DNA of 62,225 nt, from the NCBI GenBank assembly GCA_947175495.1, contig CAMWNB010000010.1:1-62225 (forward strand), in the 5' to 3' direction. The translations under genes were made by a program, and so were the position numbers. Shown in pieces: positions 42,660-52,082 of the stretch. Below the pieces are notes generated by a model. That model saw only the letters and a program-made list of their open reading frames with translations, was not told where the DNA came from and made no database searches. Position 1 is the first letter of the stretch; each line of letters begins with the position of its first letter. The stretch comes from an uncultured Porphyromonadaceae bacterium. GTDB taxonomy: Bacteria; Bacteroidota; Bacteroidia; Bacteroidales; Muribaculaceae.

Positions 42660-44996
42660 ATGAAATCCTACATCTGCCGCCCGCTCGGACTCTCCTCCCG
42701 CGTTTCCGCATGCCACAACCTCCGTCCCGCTCCCGACGGCTCCGCCCGTCTCACAGCAGTCGGAATGCCTGCCATAGTTGCCCCTGCCGGACACAATCCC
42801 GTCCTCCACTTCTCCGTCCCCGATGGCATGCGCCTTCTCACCCATGTCGGTCGCGAACTCTACCTCATCCGCCCGTCCCGCATGCCGCTTCATCTCGGCA
42901 CACTCCCCGCCGAACCCCTCTGCGCCGTCGCCACTGCCGACCGCATCGTCGTCTCCACCTCCGCGGGCATGGTCACACTCTCCGCGCCCTCCTACAGCGT
43001 CCCCGATGCAGTCGCATCCCTCCCGGCCGTCTCCCTCCGCGCCGTCAGCCGTGGCCTCGTCCGCGCCGACGTTGCTCCCCGCACTCTCTCCGGAGGCGAC
43101 TACCGCCGCCAGTCGGCCCTCACCCCGGCCGATGCACGCACAGTCAGCGCCGACCTCCGCGCAGCCTACACAGCCCTTTGTCAGTATGCAGCCGAGCAGT
43201 CGGCCATGCTCCAGCCGGCACTCGCCTCCTACACCCTCCTCGACGCCGAAGGCCGCGAACTGTTCACTTCTCCGCCGGTCCTCCTCGGCACGCGTCAATG
43301 CCTCACGGCCGTCAACGCCACATGTGGTTCCGACGGCCTCCTTGCCAGCTACACCCTCACTGCCGACACATGGCAGCCCGAACTGTCCGTTCCGCCCCAT
43401 GCCTGCCCGGGCGTGCGCTCGGTCCGCGTCACCCTATCGCCGCAGCTCCACCCCGTCGACCCCGGCACAGAGGCCGACACATGGCTGCGCCACACCGCCG
43501 CCGACACCACTGTCACTGCCCGCCTGCACACCACCGTACTCACCCCCGCCACCATCCGCGAGGCAGCAGCGCGCATGCCCCGGCTGTGCCGTGTCGTAAG
43601 CGTTGTATCCGCGTCGCCGGCCACCTGCGTCATCCCCTGCCCTCCCTCCGCAGGTCCGCATGCCGAGATTGCCGCCCTGTCCGCAGTCCTTGAACGCCCC
43701 GTTGCCGAAGTCAGCCGTGCAGCAGCACTCACGCAGGCGCCCCACTCCTTCACCGCCTCATGCGGAGCCGTCTCGGGCGACACGGTCATGTGGGGAAATA
43801 TCACCTCCTGCCCCTACGCCGGCTACCCGGCCCCGCTGCTCGCCGCGTCCGTTGCCGACGACGAATCATGGCAGGCCTACGTCGCCGTAGACTTCGCCTC
43901 CGGCGCGCGGGCCGTCTGGACCGGTTCCGGTTCCTCCTCCGCGCCCCTTGCCTTCTCCCCGCTTCTCTGCTATCCGTCGCCCGATGCGGTCAGCCTCACC
44001 ATAGGTCTGTCCACCCCGACACGCACAGTGCGCTCTGTTTTTCCACTCACTCCGGTTCCGGGCGGCCGCATGTCGGCCTATGTCGCCGACTCCCTTGCCC
44101 CTGTAGCCCTCGATGCGGTCTCTTCCTATGCCGTCCCCGACCCCATCGTCATCCCCGTCTCCCGCCCCGCCACCGTCATTGCCGCCGCGGCCGGCGCTCC
44201 CTTCGTGCCGATAGCCCTGCGCGGAGGCTTCGGCCACAGCAGAGTCCGCCTTCTTCCATCCCTCGGCAGCACATCCTCATGGGATTTCGGCCGCACACGC
44301 ATGCTCGCCTTCGGCACCGGCGGCATCTACTCCGTAGCTCTCGGGTCTTCCCGTGCTTCCCTCGCCGCAGGCCGCATCGACAGCCGCCGCACCTCCTCGG
44401 CGCTTGCCGTAGCCGAGGCATCCGACGGTGCCGTCTACGCCATCGCCGGCGGCGACCTCGTCTCGGTCACAGCCCGCGGAGCCACCACCCTCATCCCCGA
44501 CTGCGGCTTCTCCGCCCTCGCCTGGAATCCCGCCTTTGCCGAGCTATGGTGTTTTCCGTCCGACGGCGACACCGCCACAGTCATCTCCACCGCCCTCCGC
44601 GGCCTTCCGCGCCACATGCGCTCTCTGCCCCTCTCAGGCTCCGTCGCAGGACCCTGCATCGCCACGCCCGACGGCATTCGCGCCCTCCATCTCGAGCAGG
44701 CCGCCACGCTCCCCGTGGCCTGGACAGCCACCTTCGCTCCGGCCGACGGCTACCTCTGCCGTCCCTCCCGTTTCACATTCCACATGGGAGGCACATCCGT
44801 CGACCTGCGCCTGTCCGTAGCCGCCGCCTCGTGGCTTTCCGCCGAGCCCCTGCCCGTGCTCACGGGCCGTTTCACCGGCGACATCCGCTCCGCTCTCGTC
44901 CTCCGTCCGATTCTCCGCCCCGTCCGTGCCGTACGCCTCAGCGTCGAAGGCACCGCCGCAGCCGATTTCTCACTCTCTAAAATCACCCTGCAATGA
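42660..44996 (+). CDS. Uncharacterised 778-residue protein upstream of terminase
   Basis: I do not recognise this family. The 778-residue protein has no signal peptide and no membrane helix, few Lys residues and many Ala, Ser, Pro and Leu. It appears all-beta in the second half, with regularly spaced strand patterns (DFASGARAVWTGSG, SYAVPDPIVIPVSR, AFGTGGIYSVALGSS, ASDGAVYAIAGGDLVSV, LAWNPAFAELWCF) that suggest a propeller. The N-terminal block (YICRPLGLSSRVSACHNLRPAPDGSARLTAVG) looks like a fixed domain start. Codon use is as C-rich as host genes. Its stop overlaps the terminase start by ATGA, so the pair is translated as a unit and the proteins probably cooperate. A virion or packaging partner is possible, but not shown. 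Confidence 0.75.
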   Translation: MKSYICRPLGLSSRVSACHNLRPAPDGSARLTAVGMPAIVAPAGHNPVLHFSVPDGMRLLTHVGRELYLIRPSRMPLHLGTLPAEPLCAVATADRIVVSTSAGMVTLSAPSYSVPDAVASLPAVSLRAVSRGLVRADVAPRTLSGGDYRRQSALTPADARTVSADLRAAYTALCQYAAEQSAMLQPALASYTLLDAEGRELFTSPPVLLGTRQCLTAVNATCGSDGLLASYTLTADTWQPELSVPPHACPGVRSVRVTLSPQLHPVDPGTEADTWLRHTAADTTVTARLHTTVLTPATIREAAARMPRLCRVVSVVSASPATCVIPCPPSAGPHAEIAALSAVLERPVAEVSRAAALTQAPHSFTASCGAVSGDTVMWGNITSCPYAGYPAPLLAASVADDESWQAYVAVDFASGARAVWTGSGSSSAPLAFSPLLCYPSPDAVSLTIGLSTPTRTVRSVFPLTPVPGGRMSAYVADSLAPVALDAVSSYAVPDPIVIPVSRPATVIAAAAGAPFVPIALRGGFGHSRVRLLPSLGSTSSWDFGRTRMLAFGTGGIYSVALGSSRASLAAGRIDSRRTSSALAVAEASDGAVYAIAGGDLVSVTARGATTLIPDCGFSALAWNPAFAELWCFPSDGDTATVISTALRGLPRHMRSLPLSGSVAGPCIATPDGIRALHLEQAATLPVAWTATFAPADGYLCRPSRFTFHMGGTSVDLRLSVAAASWLSAEPLPVLTGRFTGDIRSALVLRPILRPVRAVRLSVEGTAAADFSLSKITLQ

Positions 44997-46870
44997 GCAC
45001 CCCGCCCGAAATCCTTCTCGAAAACGCCCGTCGCATGCGCCTTCGCGCCAAGCTCGAAACCGACTACGACCCCATCTCCGGGCGCGGCGCCTGCGGGCCG
45101 CGCGTATTCGTCGGCCACACTCCCGTGGAAGAAATTGCCAAAGCATGGATACCGCGCGCCATGCGCGACGACCCCGCCTACCCGTCCGCCACGACCGATT
45201 CCCTTGCCTGGCGGCGCTTGCGATGCCGCTACGATTTCGAGTACTGGTGCGTAAGCTGCGTCACCATCCACCACAAGGTCACACGCCTCGAGTCGCCGTT
45301 CATCCTCAACTATCCCCAGCGCCGGGTCCTCGCCATCCTCGAGGCCGACCGCCTCGCACGCATCCCCATGCGCGTCATCATGCTTAAGGCGCGCCAGTGG
45401 GGAGGCAGCACACTGGTGCAGATGTATATGGCATGGATTCAGAGCTGCCTGCGCCGCAACTGGAATTCGCTCATCTGCGCCCACGTCAAGGACACAGCCG
45501 CAAGCATCCGCGGCATGTACACTCGCATGCTCGCATCCTATCCTCCCGAGCTCTGGGACGGCGACGAGCCGCCGAGGTTCGTCCCCTACGAGCGCACAAT
45601 CAACGTCCGCGAACTCACCGGGCGCGGCTGCCTCGTCACCATAGGCTCGGCCGAAAACCAGGAAGCCGTCCGGGGAGCCGACTATGCCATGGCCCACCTC
45701 AGCGAGACAGCCTTCTGGCCATCCACGCCGCGCTCCTCGCCCGACGATTTCATACGCGCCGTCTGCGGAGCCATAGCACTCATCCCCGACTCGCTCATCG
45801 TCATGGAGAGCACAGCCAACGGTGTAGGATCCTACTTCCATCGCGAGTGGACGCGCTGCAAGCAGGGAAAAGGCGACAAGCACGCCATCTTCATCCCATG
45901 GCACGAGATAGCCATCTATCGCATGGAACCGCCCGAAATCGACGGATTCTACGAGACATTCACCCCCTACGAACGCATGCTCTGGGACATGGGGCTCGCC
46001 TTCGACCAGATTTATTGGTACCGCCGCAAGCTCACCGAGCAGACCGACCACGCCAAGGTGATGGCCGAGTTTCCGACCACCGACATCGAAGCATTCATCA
46101 ACACAGGTTCCGGCGTATTCGCCACCGAGCACGTCGAGCGCATGCGGGCCGGCTGCTGCAAGCCGCTGCGGCGCTGCGAGCCGGCAGCAGGAGGTATCTT
46201 CCGCGACGACTCTCTCGGCCGTCTGCTCGTATGGCGCGACGTCGAGCAGGGCGCACGCTACGTCGTCAGCGTCGACATAGGCGGACGTTCCGACAAGTCC
46301 GACTGGTCCGTAATCTCGGTCATGCGCCGCGCCGGCTACGGCTCCGACGTCCACGAGGTCGTGGCGCAGTGGCGCGGACACACCGACCACGACATCCTCG
46401 TCGCCCACGCCGAGAACATTGCCCGCCACTACAATCTCGCACTCCTCATCATCGAGAGCAACACACTCGAGAGCGAGGCCTCCGGCGACCCCAATCTCTT
46501 TGTCCTCTCGCGGCTTGCCGAGCGCTATTCCAACATCTACATGCGCCGGGGCTTCGATTCCGTTACGGGCGAAGCCACGCAGCGCATCGGCTTCCACACC
46601 AACCGCGCCACAAAGGCGGTCATAATATCCGAACTCATCGCCGCCGTCCGCGACGGTCTCTACATCGAGCGCGACAGCCGAGCGTGCGACGAGCTCCTCA
46701 CCTACGAGCAGCAGTCCAACGGCGCTTTCGCGGCACGGGCCGGTTGCCACGACGACATCCTCATCACCCGCGCCCTCGCCCTGCATGCCCTCCACGGCCT
46801 ACCGGCGCCGCGCTCCGATGTGCGCCCTACGGTTCTTGCCGCCCGCCCCGGTTTCCGCTCGCGCTGGTAG
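44993..46870 (+). CDS. Phage-type terminase large subunit (TerL), full length
   Basis: This 625-residue protein carries both TerL domains. The ATPase has the deviant Walker A KARQWGGST (residues 132-140), Walker B ending in catalytic Glu238 (HLSETAFW) and the coupling motif STANG (273-277). The nuclease has the RNase-H-like acidic triad Asp428 (VDIGGRSDKSDW), Glu488 (LLIIESNT) and Asp587/Asp588 (GCHDDIL). TerL cuts and pumps phage DNA into proheads. No small terminase, portal, protease or capsid gene is present within the window, and the gene uses host-like codons. Its 3' end overlaps the opposing xerD by 44 bases. Confidence 0.92.
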   Translation: MSTPPEILLENARRMRLRAKLETDYDPISGRGACGPRVFVGHTPVEEIAKAWIPRAMRDDPAYPSATTDSLAWRRLRCRYDFEYWCVSCVTIHHKVTRLESPFILNYPQRRVLAILEADRLARIPMRVIMLKARQWGGSTLVQMYMAWIQSCLRRNWNSLICAHVKDTAASIRGMYTRMLASYPPELWDGDEPPRFVPYERTINVRELTGRGCLVTIGSAENQEAVRGADYAMAHLSETAFWPSTPRSSPDDFIRAVCGAIALIPDSLIVMESTANGVGSYFHREWTRCKQGKGDKHAIFIPWHEIAIYRMEPPEIDGFYETFTPYERMLWDMGLAFDQIYWYRRKLTEQTDHAKVMAEFPTTDIEAFINTGSGVFATEHVERMRAGCCKPLRRCEPAAGGIFRDDSLGRLLVWRDVEQGARYVVSVDIGGRSDKSDWSVISVMRRAGYGSDVHEVVAQWRGHTDHDILVAHAENIARHYNLALLIIESNTLESEASGDPNLFVLSRLAERYSNIYMRRGFDSVTGEATQRIGFHTNRATKAVIISELIAAVRDGLYIERDSRACDELLTYEQQSNGAFAARAGCHDDILITRALALHALHGLPAPRSDVRPTVLAARPGFRSRW

Positions 46871-47765
46871 CGAAGCTGCGAGGGTGGCAGCGCTCTATCT
46901 CCTCGCGCAGCCGCGCGTTCTCCAGATGCAGGTAGATCTCAGTCGTGCCTATGCTCTCGTGCCCGAGCATCTGCTGGATAGCGCGCAGGTTGGCGCCGCC
47001 CTCCAGCAGCGCCGTGGCAAAAGAGTGCCGCAGCGTGTGGGGCGATATTTCTTTCCTTATCCCCGCAGCCTCCGCCAGTTCCTTCACTATGTAGAACACC
47101 ATCACACGCGTCAGACGCCGTCCGCAGCGGTTCAGAAACACATATCCCTCATGCCCGGACTTCACCGGGTACGTCTCCCTTTCCGCCAGCCAGTCCGTCA
47201 CCTCGGCCACGGCGCTTGCGCTCATCGGCACCATGCGTTCCTTGGTCCCCTTGCCGGTCACTGTCAGATAACCCAGCTCAAGATTCATGCGGCTTATCTC
47301 AAGGCCCGTGAGCTCGCTCACACGCAGCCCGCAGCTGAACATCACCTCTATCATCGCACGGTTGCGCTGCGCGTGCGGGCGCGTAGGGTCTATCGACGCC
47401 ATCATCGCGTCCACTTCGTCCACCGTCAGCACTTCCGGCAGGTGCATCCCCGTGCGCGGCGCGTCTATCAGCAGGGTAGGGTTCTCGTCCACCATCCGCT
47501 CCAGTTTCATGAATCTGTACAGCGACTTCACCCCCGATATTACCCTTGCCTGGCTTCGCGCGGCTATGCCCAGGTCGTGAAGATCGCCCACAAAGTGCAG
47601 CAGGTCGTCAGTCGTGGCCGTCTGCGGCGTCAGTCCGTGCTCCTGCAGCCATGCGTCCAGCCGCAGGGCGTCCGCGGCATAGGCCAGGCGCGTGTTCTCG
47701 CTCATGCCGCGTTCCAGCAGCAGCCACGCGGCGTAGCGCGTGTGAAGTGTAGCTCCCGCGCTCAT
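46827..47765 (-). CDS. xerD: Tyrosine recombinase XerD/XerC
   Basis: This 312-residue tyrosine recombinase is of the chromosome-dimer-resolution type. The N-terminal SAM-like domain is complete (YAAWLLLERGMSENTRLAYAADALRLDAWL). Catalytic residues are seen as SCGLRVSEL (Arg), TGKGTKERMVP (Lys), PHTLRHSFATALLEGGANL (His-x-x-Arg), LGHESIGTTEIYLHL (His, then nucleophile Tyr). It is most similar to housekeeping XerD and not to phage integrases. The last 15 or so residues (FATSASGNRGGRQEP) extend past the usual end and lie over the terminase 3' end. It overlaps the DUF4294 gene by ATGA, as part of the pdxJ-to-xerD series. Confidence 0.92.
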   Translation of the reverse strand: MSAGATLHTRYAAWLLLERGMSENTRLAYAADALRLDAWLQEHGLTPQTATTDDLLHFVGDLHDLGIAARSQARVISGVKSLYRFMKLERMVDENPTLLIDAPRTGMHLPEVLTVDEVDAMMASIDPTRPHAQRNRAMIEVMFSCGLRVSELTGLEISRMNLELGYLTVTGKGTKERMVPMSASAVAEVTDWLAERETYPVKSGHEGYVFLNRCGRRLTRVMVFYIVKELAEAAGIRKEISPHTLRHSFATALLEGGANLRAIQQMLGHESIGTTEIYLHLENARLREEIERCHPRSFATSASGNRGGRQEP

Positions 47766-48397
47766 CTTATCGTTCCCTCCTCCACGCCGCACGCTATGCG
47801 CTCTATCGTCGCGTCCTCCTTGTCCTTCTGAGGGTTGTAGTCGGCCTTCAGGCTCACGCCGAACAGCTTGCCGAATCCCTGCCAGAACCCCGCGCGGAAG
47901 CTGCCGAGGAAGGCGCGTATTATGTCGTAGCTCGACTGGTTCGTCTCTCTCTGTATCAGCTTCACCAGCACCCGCGCCTGACGCCGCGAGAATTTCTTCA
48001 GCACAGGCTTGTACTGCTCGAACAGCGCTTTCTCCATCTTCTTCAGATAGTCCTCGCGCTCCTTCTTCGTAGGGAAAGTCTCGATATACTCGTAGGTCTC
48101 AACCAGCGTCTCGGCAATCAGCTTGGCATAGGGTAGGGTGAGCTTCACGTCCCGCACCGTCCGCCAGTAGAATTGCTCCTCCTTCTTGTTCTTGAATTTC
48201 AGCTTCGGAAACACCGTTATCCCCCTTAGCGCCAGCACCGGCACCGTGTCCCCTTCCTCGTCTATCTTGAAATAATATCCCGTATAGTATGGCTCCCGTC
48301 CTGTCCCCGGGTCCTCAAGCGTCCGCGTCTTGGCCGAAGCGGACATCGCCGCCCCGACAATCAGAAACAATATGCAAAACCGCTGTCCCATACTCAT
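47762..48397 (-). CDS. DUF4294 exported protein
   Basis: This 211-residue protein has a signal peptide (residues 1-23, ending SASAK). The DUF4294 core follows: GYYFKIDEEGDTVPVLALRGITVFPKLKFKNKKEEQFYWRTVRDVKLTLPYAKL, then a helical basic half. The family is Bacteroidetes-specific and of unknown function, and is usually beside xerD as here. A second ATG two codons later (48391) is possible. Confidence 0.85.
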   Translation of the reverse strand: MSMGQRFCILFLIVGAAMSASAKTRTLEDPGTGREPYYTGYYFKIDEEGDTVPVLALRGITVFPKLKFKNKKEEQFYWRTVRDVKLTLPYAKLIAETLVETYEYIETFPTKKEREDYLKKMEKALFEQYKPVLKKFSRRQARVLVKLIQRETNQSSYDIIRAFLGSFRAGFWQGFGKLFGVSLKADYNPQKDKEDATIERIACGVEEGTIR

Positions 48398-48460
48398 ATA
48401 TAAACAACCCGCCCGTCACTCCGTTCATCCCCCCCGGGAATCAGCGGAACAGTGGCAGGC

Positions 48461-50497
48461 TCATCGCCTCAGCATCTGGTTTCCCCCGCTGTTCTGCAGC
48501 GTGCTGCTGTTTCCGCCGAAGCCGCCGAAGTTCGGTCCCATGAAGTTCGAGTTGCCCCATTCGTCCTCGTCCTCCTCGTCTTCATCAGCCTTCAGCTTCT
48601 CGCCGGGACGCAGTTTCGGCTTGTTCTTCTTTATGGCCAGCGGCTTCTGCTGGTCCACAGGCAGTTCGTTCAGATTCCAGTCCTGCGCCACGTCCCAGTT
48701 CTTCTTCAGTTTCAGAGCCTTGGCGAAGTAGTACACATCCTCCGGCTGTATGCTGTCCGCCACGCCCGTGTCCCACTTCCCGTTGTCGTTGCGGTCCACA
48801 AACAGCCGCGCGTAGTACGTCCCGGGCGCCAGATGCCGCAGCACCGCATGCCCGTCCGCGCCCACCGGCGCCTTGTACACCGGCGCGTCCGACGCGTTCA
48901 GCAGCTGCACCACAGCCTTTTCGCCGGGCTGCAGACCATTTATGGCGAAGTCCACCGCCGAGTATTCCTCAAGCTGTTTCACAGTGAACTCATGCTTGAA
49001 AGGCTGGTTCCATTCCCCGTATATGCCCGTTATGGCAGCCGAGTCTATCTCAAGTCTGTATTTCGCGCCGGGCGTCCATTCATAGTCGAAATATCGACGC
49101 AGCAGGTTCGTCGGGTCCATGCCCGCGCGCGGAGCCTCCACAGCCGTCAGCACCGTGTCAACGTACATGCTCAGACGCACGCCTGCCGTGTCCCAGTGCG
49201 CTATAGGCTGGTCAAACTCCACCCTTACGGGCAGATGCACCTCCTGCGTCGAGCCCGTAAGCGCCTTTATGCCTATGAAGTTGAGCGCCACCGGAGGCAC
49301 ACTGTCGGCACCCACGCTGTCAGTCTCCTCTTCTTTCTTCTTCTTTTTCTTCTTGTCCTGCTTCTGCTGGGGATCCTTGAAGAAGAAGCGGAGTGTGTCC
49401 GTAGTCCACACCATGCGCTCCAGCGAGTCCGGCTTCTGATAGCGCACCGACAGCCGCAGCGAGTCCGTGCCGTACACCGTCGAGTCCGTTATCCAGTACA
49501 TCATCGAGTCCCGACCCTCGTTTATCTGCGCCAGTAGCCAGTCAGCCCGGGGCTCAAGGCGCCGTGCCGATGCTGTGTCGTTCACCACGCTCACCTCAGG
49601 CAGCGAGTCGCACCTGGCGCCGAATCCGAGCGTTATGGTGCGGCGCGTAGGCCGCGCGTAGTCCTTGAGATACTGCGCCGAGTAGCCTTCGTTGAACCAT
49701 GTCAGCAGCACGTCGTTAGGCAGATAGCGCACGCCTCCGTGTGTCACCAGCGAATCCGTGCCGGTGCTCGAGCGCAGCGTGTCCGTCACTTCTATGCTCT
49801 CCACTGTCGGCACAAGGTCCACGTCCAGGTATGCCACGTCCTCCGAGCGGTCCCAGTGGTAGTCCCTGTTTATGTCGTTGATGGCGTATATCCTGTATCG
49901 GCCTTCCGCAAGGCCGCGCACAGTGAACTGGCCGTACTGGTTCGTGCGCGCCACGCGCTCCAGAGGAACCGTGCGCAGCGTCGTGTCCGCCACCGAATCC
50001 GCCCTGTACACACCCACGAGCATTCCCTGCGCCGGTTCTAAGTTCTCCGCTGCAAGCACGATGCCTGAGATTTTCAGAGAGTCTATCGTCTCGCCGGTCG
50101 AGAAGTCAATCGCGAATCCGTCCAGCACATTGCCCTCGTTCAGGTCCTTGATGGCATCGCCGAAGTCTATCGTGTACGTCACGTCCGGCACAAGCGTGTC
50201 CCTCAGTTCCACGCTCAGTCTGCGGCCGTTGGCGTTCACGCTTGGAGGCGTCGACTGTGCCGGCGACACTATCACCTTGTTGAACGCATCGTCCAGCTGG
50301 ATGTTCTCGTCAAACGTTACCGTCAGCCGCGTGCTCTTCACGTTCTTTTCTCCGGGCTTGGGGTTGGAGTTCACATACACTGGCGGATCCATGTCCCTGG
50401 CGCCGCCCTCCGGACGTCCGATGCTCGCGCAGGCCGGAGCTATCAGTCCCCCCGCCACAGCCAGTAATGCCGTCAGATGTCGCCAGTATCTTTTCAT
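48461..50497 (-). CDS. Ig-like domain lipoprotein of the CASIG type
   Basis: This 678-residue exported lipoprotein has its acylated cysteine at residue 23 in PACASIGRPEGG, a start shared by a Bacteroidetes family. Next to it is a SbsA-like Ig domain (PVYVNSNPKPGEKNVKSTRLTVTFDENIQL). Later are carboxypeptidase-regulatory-like segments (LVGVYRADS, GQFTVRGLAEGRYRIYAINDINRDYHWD; and the RNDNGKWDTG block). The C-terminal 60 residues are charged and Gly/Asn-rich. The start at 50497 (MKRYWRH) removes nine non-conserved residues. The role is unknown; such proteins probably act in the periplasm or on the outer membrane. Confidence 0.82.
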   Translation of the reverse strand: MKRYWRHLTALLAVAGGLIAPACASIGRPEGGARDMDPPVYVNSNPKPGEKNVKSTRLTVTFDENIQLDDAFNKVIVSPAQSTPPSVNANGRRLSVELRDTLVPDVTYTIDFGDAIKDLNEGNVLDGFAIDFSTGETIDSLKISGIVLAAENLEPAQGMLVGVYRADSVADTTLRTVPLERVARTNQYGQFTVRGLAEGRYRIYAINDINRDYHWDRSEDVAYLDVDLVPTVESIEVTDTLRSSTGTDSLVTHGGVRYLPNDVLLTWFNEGYSAQYLKDYARPTRRTITLGFGARCDSLPEVSVVNDTASARRLEPRADWLLAQINEGRDSMMYWITDSTVYGTDSLRLSVRYQKPDSLERMVWTTDTLRFFFKDPQQKQDKKKKKKKEEETDSVGADSVPPVALNFIGIKALTGSTQEVHLPVRVEFDQPIAHWDTAGVRLSMYVDTVLTAVEAPRAGMDPTNLLRRYFDYEWTPGAKYRLEIDSAAITGIYGEWNQPFKHEFTVKQLEEYSAVDFAINGLQPGEKAVVQLLNASDAPVYKAPVGADGHAVLRHLAPGTYYARLFVDRNDNGKWDTGVADSIQPEDVYYFAKALKLKKNWDVAQDWNLNELPVDQQKPLAIKKNKPKLRPGEKLKADEDEEDEDEWGNSNFMGPNFGGFGGNSSTLQNSGGNQMLRR

Positions 50498-50520
50498 ATT
50501 GCAAATATGGATAAATCCTT

Positions 50521-51261
50521 TCAATTGGCCTGCTTGCGCTTCCTTCTGCGCCAGAATGCACGGTATTCCTTCACGGCGTCGGCCACAAAGGCCTCGGCCT
50601 CGGCGATGCCTGACGCGCGGCAGTATTCCCGCGCCAGCTCGGCCGTCAGTTCTTCTGTGTTCAGCAGTCTTGCGAACATCGCCATCTGTTCCTCACGCTC
50701 GTGCACGTCGAAGCGCATCCGGTTTATATCCACGAGCATGTAGTGGCGCTTGCCCTCGTGGTCTGTGCGGTAGAGAACATTGCCCGGCGAGAAGTCTTTC
50801 ACGAGCACCCCGGCCTTGTGCAGCCTCACCATCAGTTCGGCGAGTTCACGCAGCATTGTCTTGCACTCCGGCAGTCGCTCGATGTCGCGCACTTCGCGCA
50901 CGCCGTTTATGTGGCGGCAGAAATAATAGCTGCGGCCGAACATGCCGAACGTACGCTGCTCAGCGTAGGCTATCGGCTCCGGAGTCTCAAAACCCATCGA
51001 CAGCAGCCGCATCGCGTTGTTGAACGCACGCGACGCCTTCGACGGGCGCAGCAGTCCGTAGGCTATCTTATTTATCCAGATAGGCACCTTGTAGGCCTTG
51101 ACGCTCACGTCTCCTTCGTCCGTGCCCACGGCCACAACCGTGTTGCGCGGACCGTCGTACACCATCCTCGCGTCGGCCGGCAGTCCGTTCGCCGCCACGC
51201 TGTCCACCAGCGGCTCCAGGCTGTCGTACACGCTGTTGATATGTATTGTCGTCACCGTCAT
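50521..51261 (-). CDS. LPS core heptose/Kdo kinase-like protein (InaA/WaaP family)
   Basis: This 246-residue small kinase-fold protein has an ATP-binding Lys55 (VSVKAY), catalytic Asp156 and Asn161 in KDFSPGNVLY (replacing the HRD loop), and Asp178 in LVDIN (replacing DFG). This matches the lipopolysaccharide kinase family that phosphorylates inner-core sugars. It follows tonB by 8 bases and precedes the Ig-like lipoprotein. The target sugar is inferred only from the family. Confidence 0.85.
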   Translation of the reverse strand: MTVTTIHINSVYDSLEPLVDSVAANGLPADARMVYDGPRNTVVAVGTDEGDVSVKAYKVPIWINKIAYGLLRPSKASRAFNNAMRLLSMGFETPEPIAYAEQRTFGMFGRSYYFCRHINGVREVRDIERLPECKTMLRELAELMVRLHKAGVLVKDFSPGNVLYRTDHEGKRHYMLVDINRMRFDVHEREEQMAMFARLLNTEELTAELAREYCRASGIAEAEAFVADAVKEYRAFWRRRKRKQAN

Positions 51262-51269
51262 GCCGCGCG

Positions 51270-52079
51270 TTATTTGAAAGTGTAGGTGATATACGCCGTC
51301 GACACCTCCGGAGCATTGTCGTCGGCACGGGTGAAACGCCGCGTGCGCACCTCGGCCTCCACGGCCTTGCGCACGGTCGGGTCGGTGGCTGCGGGGGCGT
51401 CGCCGCCCTGGAAGGTCACCGAGGTCACCTTGCCCGTGCGGTCAATCTTAAGCATCATCTTCACGCTGCCGGTCACCGTGCTCGGCACCTTGGCGTAGGC
51501 CGGTATTATCCATCCGCCGCCTGCCTGGCCTGTGCCGCGGCCGTTCAGTGCCGAAGCCTTGTCGCTCGGCGCGCCGGCGTTGCCGGGCGTCTTGCCTTGC
51601 GATGCCGTGTTGTTTTTGCCCGTGGCGTTCTTGAATGCGTTCTGCGTGTTGGCCGTCGCGCGGCGGCGGGCCTCCTCCTGTTCCTGCTGGCGCCTCAGCT
51701 CCTCGGCGCTCGGGCCGGTCTTCTGAGGTTCCTTGGGCTTGGTCTTCACGGCCGAGGGCTGCTTGCTCGTCACCGTCGCGGGAGCCTCTGCAGGCTCGCC
51801 GGCGTCCTTCACGTCGTGGCCGCTCTCCGGTGTCGGCGTTGCTGCGCCGTGCGCCTCCTCGGGCAGCGGAGCGGGAGCCGGGATGTCGGCCGCAGGCGCA
51901 TGGCTCTGAGGCAGGTCTATGATTTCGGCGTATTCCTCCACGGTGATTTCGCTTGTGCGCTTCGGAGGCCACTCGCGGTCGCGTTCGCGCACACTCATGT
52001 GCCCTAACAGCAGCCAGGCTGAAATCAGCGCGCACACGACAAGCGTCGCCACTATGGAGTATATTCGCGTCCGGTCCAT
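51270..52079 (-). CDS. TonB-like energy transducer
   Basis: This 269-residue protein has one N-terminal membrane helix (about residues 9-27), a long Pro/Ala/Glu/Lys-rich periplasmic linker and a C-terminal TonB-type beta domain (PSTVTGSVKMMLKIDRTGKVTSVTFQGGD to ITYTF). It couples the inner-membrane ExbB-ExbD proton channel to outer-membrane receptors. The domain is short and its linker is extremely variable. It lies in order exbB-exbD-tonB. Confidence 0.88.
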   Translation of the reverse strand: MDRTRIYSIVATLVVCALISAWLLLGHMSVRERDREWPPKRTSEITVEEYAEIIDLPQSHAPAADIPAPAPLPEEAHGAATPTPESGHDVKDAGEPAEAPATVTSKQPSAVKTKPKEPQKTGPSAEELRRQQEQEEARRRATANTQNAFKNATGKNNTASQGKTPGNAGAPSDKASALNGRGTGQAGGGWIIPAYAKVPSTVTGSVKMMLKIDRTGKVTSVTFQGGDAPAATDPTVRKAVEAEVRTRRFTRADDNAPEVSTAYITYTFK

Positions 52080-52082
52080 TCT

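Noticed and set aside
44750-46795. A 681-codon open frame opposite the terminase
   Set aside because: It mirrors the terminase codons, lacks recognisable motifs and its start and stop ignore gene borders. The same holds for frames at 11233-12384, 31431-32852, 42651-43400 and 43760-44980.
42553-47765. A complete prophage around the terminase
   Set aside because: The neighbours are a methyltransferase and housekeeping xerD; no capsid, portal, tail, lysis or phage integrase gene and no flanking attachment repeats are visible.
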